Positions 46,601 to 52,465 of a stretch of DNA of 52,465 nt are shown here, one piece after another. The position numbers and the translations under genes were made by a program. The stretch's first letter is position 1. The number at the start of each line of letters is the position of its first letter. Source of the stretch: Coprococcus sp. (GTDB lineage: Bacteria; Bacillota; Clostridia; Lachnospirales; Lachnospiraceae). Below the pieces are notes generated by a model. The model saw nothing but the letters and a program-made list of their open reading frames with translations, had not been told where the DNA came from and ran no database searches. Where the stretch lies: contig JAAWDY010000059.1 in assembly GCA_022793995.1 (NCBI GenBank), forward strand, positions 1 through 52,465. Direction: 5' to 3'.

Positions 46601-46814
46601 AAGGGTCAAAAGGTCTAAACCCACATGAGCTTGCTCATAGGTGGGTGAAAGACCTTGGGACCCGCCCCTATATAATCATAAAAGTGGGATGATAATCCCA
46701 CGATATGCGAATATTGGGGCGGATTGCGGGAGCATGAAATGCGGAAAAATCCGTGGCATCATGGGGATCAAAAACCATGCACCCATCTGCGGAACAATCC
46801 GTACAGCATTTTTT
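46601..46814 (+). ncRNA. Structured leader RNA / candidate attenuator upstream of pyrB
   Basis: Domain I (46603-46663) is a long stepped hairpin: GGGTC/GACCC, AAGGTCT/AGACCTT, ACCCAC/GTGGGT, and an inner ATGAG-CTTG-CTCAT. Domain II (46664-46720) is closed by GCCCC/GGGGC and holds GTGGGAT-GATA-ATCCCAC. Domain III opens with GGATTG (46721-46726), which can pair with CAATCC (46795-46800). That pairing excludes a terminator-like hairpin TGCGGA-ACAA-TCCGTA (46788-46803), which is followed by CAGCA and TTTTTT (46809-46814). This is the layout of a transcription attenuator. I recognise no known riboswitch class in it, nor a PyrR-binding loop. It could equally be an independent small RNA. Confidence 0.6.
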
Positions 46815-46861
46815 AACTCCAACAACACAAGGCACTTGACTTAAACAAAGGAGGTTTCTTA

Positions 46862-47782
46862 ATGAGACATTTAATGAGTCCTTTAGACTTTTCTGTGGAA
46901 GAACTTGACAGGCTCATGGATCTTGCAAACGACATTGAGGCGCATCCGGGGAAATACGCCCATGCCTGTGATGGCAAGAAGCTCGCGACTTTATTCTATG
47001 AGCCGAGCACACGCACCCGTCTGAGCCACGAAGCCGCTATGCTGAACATGGGGGGCAGCATTATGGGATTTTCTTCGGCAGATAGCAGCTCCGCTGCCAA
47101 AGGAGAGAGTGTATCTGATACAATCCGCATGATCTCCTGCTATGCCGATATCTGTGCGATCCGCCATCCCAAAGAGGGCGCTCCTATGGTGGCTTGTCAG
47201 AAATCTTCCATACCGGTCATTAATGCCGGAGACGGTGGGCATCAGCATCCTACCCAGACACTCACAGATCTTCTGACGATCCGTTCTCTCAAAGGAAGGC
47301 TCGACCATCTGAAAATCGGTCTTTGCGGCGACCTGAAGTTCGGCCGTACCGTCCACTCTCTTATCAATGCCCTTGTCCGGTATCCTGGTATCGAATTTGT
47401 CCTGATTTCTCCGGAAGAACTACGCCTGCCGGGCTATGTACGCAAAGATGTGCTGGACAAACAGAATATCCCTTATAAAGAGGTGGTCCGTCTGGAGGAA
47501 GCCCTCCCGGTTTTAGATCTTCTCTACATGACCCGGGTACAGAAAGAACGTTTCTTCAACGAAGAGGACTATGTACGCATGAAGGATTTCTACATTCTGG
47601 ATAAAAAGAAGATGACCCTGGCGCCGGATAACATGCTGGTGCTCCATCCCCTTCCACGCGTCAACGAGATTTCCGTGGAAGTAGACGACGACCCGCGGGC
47701 TGCTTATTTCAGGCAGGTCCAGTACGGCGTCTACATCCGGATGGCGCTCATTTTGACACTGCTGGATATCCACGTAGATTAA
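46862..47782 (+). CDS. pyrB: Aspartate carbamoyltransferase catalytic subunit
   Basis: It condenses aspartate and carbamoyl phosphate, the committed step of pyrimidine synthesis. The 306 residues carry the carbamoyl phosphate loop [14 protein letters not shown], the K-containing SSSAAKGES loop, [15 protein letters not shown], and the aspartate-domain MTRVQKERF and [17 protein letters not shown] lies just upstream. It forms the heterododecameric enzyme with PyrI, encoded 14 bp downstream. Confidence 0.97.
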   Translation: MRHLMSPLDFSVEELDRLMDLANDIEAHPGKYAHACDGKKLATLFYEPSTRTRLSHEAAMLNMGGSIMGFSSADSSSAAKGESVSDTIRMISCYADICAIRHPKEGAPMVACQKSSIPVINAGDGGHQHPTQTLTDLLTIRSLKGRLDHLKIGLCGDLKFGRTVHSLINALVRYPGIEFVLISPEELRLPGYVRKDVLDKQNIPYKEVVRLEEALPVLDLLYMTRVQKERFFNEEDYVRMKDFYILDKKKMTLAPDNMLVLHPLPRVNEISVEVDDDPRAAYFRQVQYGVYIRMALILTLLDIHVD

Positions 47783-47796
47783 GGAGGAGACGGATC

Positions 47797-48237
47797 ATGA
47801 TTGAACATACACTGAATATTGGAAGGATTTCCGAAGGCTTTGTTCTGGATCATATCCAGGCGGGAAAAAGCATGGATATCTACAAATACTTAAAGCTTGA
47901 CAAACTTGACTGCTGCGTTGCCATCATCAAAAATGCACGGAGCAATAAGATGGGAAAAAAGGACATCATCAAGATCGAGTGCCCGATCGATATCATCGAC
48001 TTGGATGTGCTCAGTTTTATCGACCATAATATCACAGTCAATATTATTGAACGTGAAGAGATCGTGGCAAAGAAGCAGCTGAAACTGCCAAAAGAGATCA
48101 AGAATGTAATCAAATGCAGGAACCCCCGCTGTATCACCTCCATTGAGCAGGAGCTGGATCAGGTCTTCGTCCTCACCGATGAAGAGAACGAAGTGTACCG
48201 CTGCAAATACTGCGAAGAAAAATACCACGGCAAATAA
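47797..48237 (+). CDS. pyrI: Aspartate carbamoyltransferase regulatory subunit
   Basis: It binds nucleotides and links PyrB trimers. The 146 residues show the N-terminal allosteric domain (GFVLDHIQAGKSMDIYKYLKL-type block, KNARSNKMGKKDIIKIE) and a C-terminal zinc domain with four cysteines (C-x4-C in CRNPRC, C-x2-C in CKYC). AAGGAGGAGA precedes the ATG. A regulatory subunit is less common in Firmicutes, where many rely on PyrR alone. Confidence 0.95.
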   Translation: MIEHTLNIGRISEGFVLDHIQAGKSMDIYKYLKLDKLDCCVAIIKNARSNKMGKKDIIKIECPIDIIDLDVLSFIDHNITVNIIEREEIVAKKQLKLPKEIKNVIKCRNPRCITSIEQELDQVFVLTDEENEVYRCKYCEEKYHGK

Positions 48238-48348
48238 GCATAAGGTTGAACTGAAAACGTGAAGGTTAAATACCCTGCACAGTGACAGGGGGCCATAAGG
48301 AAACATTCATTAAATTATGACTAATGCCAAATGAACGGAAAAATGAGA

Positions 48349-48387
48349 AATGCTATGCAAGAGATTTTTGATTGCATGGCATTTTTT
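48349..48387 (+). terminator. Terminator of pyrBI
   Basis: AATGCTATGCAA and TTGCATGGCATT form a 12-bp stem (one G-T pair) with an 11-base loop and a TTTTT run, about 110 bp past pyrI. Confidence 0.9.
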
Positions 48388-48577
48388 ATTTTGCAAGAGA
48401 ATATAACTGGAATTATGTGGTTTCAAAAAAGATTTGCCATTGTAGACAAAGACAGGAGTAAGACTTATAAATAAGCAGATAATTTGCCGCCGCCTAAACC
48501 GCGGGGTATTGAGTCTACGCTTCGGCCGGTGCGAACCATGTGCCGCCGACGCATAGCTCCCCCCCGCGGCAGGCAGC
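48388..48577. other. Gap with a GC-rich palindrome
   Basis: The right half is GC-rich: CCGCGGGG (48499-48506) and CCCCGCGG (48562-48569) enclose 55 bases with smaller hairpins. It lies just past the M3 peptidase stop but lacks a T run. Possibly another intergenic repeat; no gene seen. Confidence 0.4.
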
Positions 48578-50257
48578 TTACAGCTTCGTCTTGATAAATT
48601 CCATGACCTTCCTCACAGTCCCTTCCTTAAACGGATTGGAAAGCCCTGCATACTCTAAGGTCTCAAAATACCCCCTACTTCCGCCGGATCGGCACAACTT
48701 ATAGTAATCCTCCCATGCCTGGGCGCGGTCTTCGCTCATCTTCTGGTAAAATTCAAATGCTCCCATCTGCGCCAATGCATAGTCAATATAGTAGAAGGGA
48801 TGCAGGAAAATATGGAGCTTCTGCATCCAGAATCCTCCGCCTTCCAGGAATTCATTACCATCATAACTCCTCCAGGGCATGTAGGTCTGCTCCAGCTCAT
48901 GCCATACACGGCGCCGCCCCGCCGCGTCCAAATTTTCCTCAAACACACGGTGCTGGAACTCATCCACACAGATCATGTAAGGGAGGACCTCCAGAGATGA
49001 CGCCAGATGGCTCTCTCGGTAACGGTCAGCCGCACTTTCATCCACGAAAAAACCTTCCATCCACGGATGGGTAAAAAATTCCATAGACATAGAATGAATC
49101 TCATTGATCTCGCTGGTGGACCACACCATGCAGGAAAGCGGGTGTATCCTGCCTGCCACATATCCCTCGAAAGCATGTCCCGCCTCATGGGTTAGTACAT
49201 CCACATCCGCACTCGTCCCATTATAGTTTGCAAAGATAAACGGAGCTTTTTCATCACGGAGAGTCGTACAGTATCCTCCCGGCTGCTTGCCAGGCCTCGT
49301 CTCCAGGTCGAAAAGATCGTGTTCCATCATAAAGTCGAAAAATTCCGCCGTCTCCGGGGACAATTCACGGTACATCTTCTGTGCCGCCGCCAGCATCTCG
49401 TCCTTCGATCCATTGGGAACTGCATTCCCGTCCGGATATGCCAGCGCCTCGTCGTACCATTCCAGCTTCTCAAGACCGATACGTTTTGCCTGTTTCTCAT
49501 AAAGCTCTGTACAGAGCGGCACGACCTCCTTAAGGACCTGACGCCGAAATACAGCCACATCCTCCGGCGTATAGTCCATCCGTCCCATCCTCGCATAGCT
49601 CATGGAAATAAAACTGTCGAATCCAAGCTTCTCTGCCATCCCCCTGCGCAATGCAATCATTTTATCATAAACAGTATCCAGTGCAGCCGCAACGCCGGCA
49701 TAGAGGTCAGCCCATGCTCGGAACGCTTCCTGACGCTCCTTTTGGTCCACACTCTCCATATGCTTCAAAAGACCTGAAAAACTGCACGTCTCCCCTCTGA
49801 ACTCCACACGGCAGGAAGAAATGATACGGCTGTATTCCTGACAAAGCATGGACTCCTTGGTAAAATCCTCCGCCACTGCAGGATTCGCCAATTTCTGCGC
49901 GATCTCTTTCTTCTGAATCGGAATATTCCCAAACTCCTTTCGGAACGGTTCGATAAAAGGCGATGCCAGAAACGCGGCGTCCGCTTCCTGGTAAAGCAGG
50001 ATGAGCCGCGCATGTTCCTCGTAGAATGCGTTCATCTCCGCCTCATAAAACGCATCCGTCGTGTCCATCGTATTCCGGATGCTCGCCACTGTCTCCATCG
50101 TATAAAAATGGGAGGCTTCCTCCTCCCTCTCCATCAGAATCCTCCGAAACTCCTCATAATCGGAAGCCTTCTTCAGATCGTCCGTATATTTTCGGATCGC
50201 CTCTTCCTCCTTGCTAAAATCAGGACGTGTATAGACAAAATCTTTAAATTTTTTCAT
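48578..50257 (-). CDS. M3 family oligoendopeptidase (PepF-like)
   Basis: This 559-residue cytoplasmic zinc metallopeptidase cleaves short peptides. The zinc motif is HEAGH (H357, E358, H361) in DVLTHEAGHAFEGY, with the third ligand in WSTSEINEIHSMSMEFF. The N-terminal MKKFKDFVYTRPDF and the long helical lead-in are typical. ATG 50257 is chosen because GGAGAG precedes it. Longer alternatives run into the RNase P RNA gene, which ends 31 bp upstream. Confidence 0.95.
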   Translation of the reverse strand: MKKFKDFVYTRPDFSKEEEAIRKYTDDLKKASDYEEFRRILMEREEEASHFYTMETVASIRNTMDTTDAFYEAEMNAFYEEHARLILLYQEADAAFLASPFIEPFRKEFGNIPIQKKEIAQKLANPAVAEDFTKESMLCQEYSRIISSCRVEFRGETCSFSGLLKHMESVDQKERQEAFRAWADLYAGVAAALDTVYDKMIALRRGMAEKLGFDSFISMSYARMGRMDYTPEDVAVFRRQVLKEVVPLCTELYEKQAKRIGLEKLEWYDEALAYPDGNAVPNGSKDEMLAAAQKMYRELSPETAEFFDFMMEHDLFDLETRPGKQPGGYCTTLRDEKAPFIFANYNGTSADVDVLTHEAGHAFEGYVAGRIHPLSCMVWSTSEINEIHSMSMEFFTHPWMEGFFVDESAADRYRESHLASSLEVLPYMICVDEFQHRVFEENLDAAGRRRVWHELEQTYMPWRSYDGNEFLEGGGFWMQKLHIFLHPFYYIDYALAQMGAFEFYQKMSEDRAQAWEDYYKLCRSGGSRGYFETLEYAGLSNPFKEGTVRKVMEFIKTKL

Positions 50258-50288
50258 CTCTGTTCTCTCCTTTTGAATATAAATAATG

Positions 50289-50645
50289 GTGCAAGCAAGA
50301 CGATAAGCCGGGTTATGTCGTTGGACGTTCATCTGTCTACGCCTACCGTTGCCGGAAGGCTTAAGCAACCTACCTAAAACGTGACGGGCCGCCACATTGT
50401 TTTGTCTCGGTCTTGCTTCGGATGGGGTTTACATCTGCCCTGTGCGTTACCGCCCAGGCGGTAGTCCCTTACACTGCCTTTCCACCCTTACCCCGCAAAA
50501 ATATGAGGGGCGGTTTATTTCTGTTGCACTTGCCTTGGAGTCGCCTCCACCGGACGTTATCCGGCATCCTGCCCTGTGAAGCCCGGACTTTCCTCACCTG
50601 CCGCCTTTCGGCGCCTGCAGCTGCGAACGTCTGTCTTACTTGCAC
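50289..50645 (-). ncRNA. rnpB: RNase P RNA
   Basis: This is the catalytic RNA that matures tRNA 5' ends. On the minus strand the conserved 5' core GAGGAAAGTCCGGGCT (about 50579-50594) and the 3' core AACCCGGCTTAT (about 50304-50315) are present, as are the AGATGAACGTCC block and a GGTAGG-type P4 region. The ends pair in a long P1 (GTGCAAGTAAGAC with GTCTTGCTTGCAC), which sets both boundaries. Length about 357 nt. Confidence 0.93.
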
Positions 50646-50699
50646 GATTTATTCTTCTCGATTCTCCTATTCTCTGCTCGATTCTTCTGTGATCTCCTG

Positions 50700-51179
50700 T
50701 CAGCCTTCAACCCCTTCATCTATGATAAGGCCGTCCCCGTCCGCCGCCGTGGTCGCCAGCGTATCGCAACGCTCGTTCTGGGGATGCCCGTCATGTCCTT
50801 TCACCCAGTGAAACTGCACTCTATGAGGCTTCTTCGCCTCCAGCAGCCTTTTCCACAAATCTGCATTCTTGACCGGTTCATTCTTTCCCCGCTTCCAGCC
50901 TCTTTTCAGCCAGCCGTCGATCCAATGCTGGGTAAAGGCATGTACCACATACTGGGAATCTGAGTACAGTTCTACCTCGCAGGGACGGTTCAAAGCCTCC
51001 AGTCCCGCGATCACCGCCATCAGCTCCATACGGTTGTTCGTGGTTTTTACATATCCTTGGGATATCTCCTTTGTATGAAGTTTCCCTCCCGTATCCACAT
51101 ATTCCAGAACCGTGCCGTACCCGCCGGGTCCGTCCGGGTTCCCTCTTGCAGACCCGTCCGTATAAATCTTTACCTTCAT
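50700..51179 (-). CDS. rnhA: Ribonuclease HI
   Basis: It cuts RNA in RNA-DNA hybrids. The 159 residues have the catalytic carboxylates D8 ([10 protein letters not shown]), E52 (NRMELMAV), D74 (YSDSQYV) and D139 (NERCDTLA), the basic handle region ([17 protein letters not shown]) and HWVKGHDGH. It starts after a GAAGGTA-like site; the upstream MoaB-like stop is 20 bp away. Confidence 0.96.
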   Translation of the reverse strand: MKVKIYTDGSARGNPDGPGGYGTVLEYVDTGGKLHTKEISQGYVKTTNNRMELMAVIAGLEALNRPCEVELYSDSQYVVHAFTQHWIDGWLKRGWKRGKNEPVKNADLWKRLLEAKKPHRVQFHWVKGHDGHPQNERCDTLATTAADGDGLIIDEGVEG

Positions 51180-51199
51180 CTATCCTATACTCCCCGCCG

Positions 51200-51685
51200 C
51201 TATTCCTTCACATCATCATGCTCGCCCAATACAACCTCTGTCGTATACACAAGCTCCGGCATAATATACTCCAGACATTCCTTAATCACCTTCGGGCTGC
51301 CCGGTAAATTCACAATCAATGTTTGTTTCCTGATTCCCGCGGTTCCTCTTGTCACCATCGCACGTTTCCTGGTCCTTGTCATATATAGACGCATAGATTC
51401 CCCGATCCCCGGAATCTCCTTGTCGCAGATCGCTTTCGTCGCTTCCGGCGTCCAGTCCTCCTCCCGGCAGCCGATGCCGCCGATCGTCAGAATCAGATCG
51501 ACGATTCCGGAATCCGCTATCCTTGCTAGGACCTGTCTTATAACCTCCCTGTCGTTCGGGACCGGCTGGATCATCTCCGTCTTATAACTCACCTGTCCAA
51601 GCATCCTTTTTACAACAGGGGAACCGGCGTCGTCCTTCAATTTCTTATATATCAAAGTATCTACAGGGATAATCGCTGCTTTCAT
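51200..51685 (-). CDS. MoaB/Mog-type molybdopterin-binding protein
   Basis: This 161-residue single-domain protein has the MoCF_biosynth fold: TLIYKKLKDDAGSPVV, VPNDREVIRQVL, LTIGGIGCREEDWTPEAT, IPGIGESMRLYM, and a C-terminal VNLPGSPKVIKECLE. Relatives adenylate molybdopterin or act in cofactor assembly. The usual GGTG of the active loop is GGIG here. ATG 51685 follows AAAGGAGATT; a 54-codon upstream extension is rejected. No other cofactor gene is near, so its role is tentative. Confidence 0.88.
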   Translation of the reverse strand: MKAAIIPVDTLIYKKLKDDAGSPVVKRMLGQVSYKTEMIQPVPNDREVIRQVLARIADSGIVDLILTIGGIGCREEDWTPEATKAICDKEIPGIGESMRLYMTRTRKRAMVTRGTAGIRKQTLIVNLPGSPKVIKECLEYIMPELVYTTEVVLGEHDDVKE

Positions 51686-51773
51686 AAATAATCTCCTTTT
51701 TCTTTGGCAATCGGATGTATGTTGCTTAGTATAACATATTCCAGTCCAGATGTACAATAGATTCTTTGAACTG

Positions 51774-51872
51774 TCCTTTGTCGTTTTCGCTGTCATGGAT
51801 TGCCCAATCAGCGCACATACCTTTGTCAACAAAATTCCTTTCCACATAATCCCTCACGACTTCCTCCGCAGG
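51774..51872 (-). pseudogene. Fragment of a MobA/MobL relaxase
   Basis: About 33 codons reading EEVVRDYVERNFVDKGMCAD and AIHDSENDKG match the core of MobA/MobL relaxases (REYVxxxFVxKGMCADxxIHD). The sequences on both sides are unrelated and the rest of the gene is missing. It marks the trace of a mobilisable element. Confidence 0.6.
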
Positions 51873-52053
51873 GGTTCCCGAAGGGCGCATATACCACCTC
51901 TGGTGGTTAGTTTTGAAACTAAAAAAGGTAGCTGATTGTCTATTAAGATAATCGCTACCCAAAGATAAACCATATTTAACTTTTCTCCAGCTTCTACCAA
52001 ATAGTCTATCCATTCAATGTTCACAAATAAATCTGAAAAATGCTCCGCACATC
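51873..52053. other. Mobile-element debris without a clear gene
   Basis: Two overlapping frames (minus strand) have no ribosome-binding site or recognisable domain. A small dyad ACCAC-CTCT-GGTGGT followed by AGTTTTGAAACT lies at about 51893-51920, near the left end of this debris. Confidence 0.3.
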
Positions 52054-52464
52054 TCATACAATGCATATCAGTCCATACATTATTACACATATAAATAAGC
52101 TGATTATACTGGCTTTATTTGTTTTATAGTCTGCATTTGCAGGATTCCATTTTTTTATTTTACTATTTTCAAATAAAAGTCCGATTGTCGCACTCACTAT
52201 ACCCAAAAGCAGCAATCCTCCTATTTTCATTGCAGGCAGTGTATTATTCTCAATTCCCTTTGTTTCAAATATGATATTCGTTATTCCCATTCCCACGCAT
52301 AATATCAAGGTGTATGCTATGACTATCGGAATACTTCGCTTGGCACGTTTCCTGTCATCTTCTCTACGATAGATTCTATCTATCATTTTGTAGTTGCTCA
52401 TTTCTATACTTGTTATAAAATTCATTATATACACAGCACTCAGAACGCCATTGAACCATTGCAT
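52054..52464 (-). CDS. Membrane protein, 5' end outside the window
   Basis: The visible 136 residues have hydrophobic helices at about 47-65, 80-98 and 120-136, with a basic stretch (YRREDDRKRAKRS) before the first. I recognise no family. The frame is open up to the window edge, so the N-terminus is probably missing. AT-rich composition fits the neighbouring element debris. Confidence 0.5.
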   Translation of the reverse strand: MQWFNGVLSAVYIMNFITSIEMSNYKMIDRIYRREDDRKRAKRSIPIVIAYTLILCVGMGITNIIFETKGIENNTLPAMKIGGLLLLGIVSATIGLLFENSKIKKWNPANADYKTNKASIISLFICVIMYGLICIV

Positions 52465-52465
52465 A

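Noticed and set aside
46601..46814. 6S RNA, SRP RNA or tmRNA as identity of the pyrB leader
   Set aside because: The fold is three consecutive domains rather than a single rod, and none of the conserved SRP or tmRNA sequence blocks are present.
50258..50395. N-terminal extension of the M3 peptidase
   Set aside because: It overlaps the RNase P RNA gene, and a good ribosome-binding site precedes the ATG at 50257.
51854..52090. Minus-strand frame of 78 codons beside the relaxase fragment
   Set aside because: No ribosome-binding site or domain; it overlaps both the membrane-protein frame and the relaxase fragment out of frame.

Overview
The window looks like a chromosomal segment of an anaerobic, spore-forming Clostridia bacterium, most likely of the family Lachnospiraceae. 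This rests on gene content: CodY, an intact sporulation sigma-K gene, RNase J, the IreB-RuvX-DUF1292 trio, a rubrerythrin, separate PyrB and PyrI subunits, and DUF5688- and DUF6106-type proteins that I associate with this family. The species cannot be named from the sequence. Nearly all genes lie on the minus strand. The plus-strand exceptions are a tRNA-Arg, sigK, an HPr-like gene and pyrBI.

Layout, left to right. 1-2900: tRNA-Arg(CCG), a DUF5688 gene, efp and aroD. 3000-6100: rubrerythrin, yqeG, aroK, a membrane-anchored amidase, then a repeat-rich gap. 6100-10600: guaB, a two-helix membrane protein and groES-groEL under a CIRCE operator. 10600-16900: an unknown small gene, codY, topA, dprA and the ComM-like ATPase yifB. 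17100-18300: an orphan lipoprotein. 18300-21280: an AT-rich, decayed accessory islet. It holds a HEPN-domain protein with an intact R-x4-H motif next to a YdbC/PC4 gene, flanked by remnants of an AlbA-type ATPase, an unknown protein, a DNA-methylase tail and a frameshifted HTH regulator. 21360-30640: a seven-gene L-arabinose operon (chvE-mmsA-mmsB-araR-araB-araD-araA). 30900-31600: sigK. 31700-38660: a CPBP protease, a trhP/trmR tRNA-modification pair, rnj, DUF1292-ruvX-ireB and mtaB. 38880-46500: an HPr-like gene, thiI with a cysteine desulfurase, rsmE, prmA, mntP, a DUF815 ATPase and pheA. 46560-48400: a long structured leader followed by pyrBI. 48580-51690: an M3 oligopeptidase, rnpB (RNase P RNA), rnhA and a MoaB-like gene. 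51700-end: a relaxase fragment and a truncated membrane-protein gene, probably the edge of a decayed mobile element.

Most of the window is housekeeping in conserved order. The least explained parts are: (i) the roughly 210-nt leader upstream of pyrB, which can fold into two long hairpins and ends in what looks like a terminator/antiterminator switch; (ii) the HEPN-YdbC pair in the decayed islet; (iii) several families of small intergenic palindromic repeats, including two 92-94-bp elements with shared termini in opposite orientation and at least seven copies of an 18-bp TCGCC/GGCGA hairpin; and (iv) an HPr-fold protein that lacks the phosphorylatable histidine. No CRISPR array, intact transposase or complete prophage was seen. 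Start codons were reassigned wherever a ribosome-binding site favoured an internal start.
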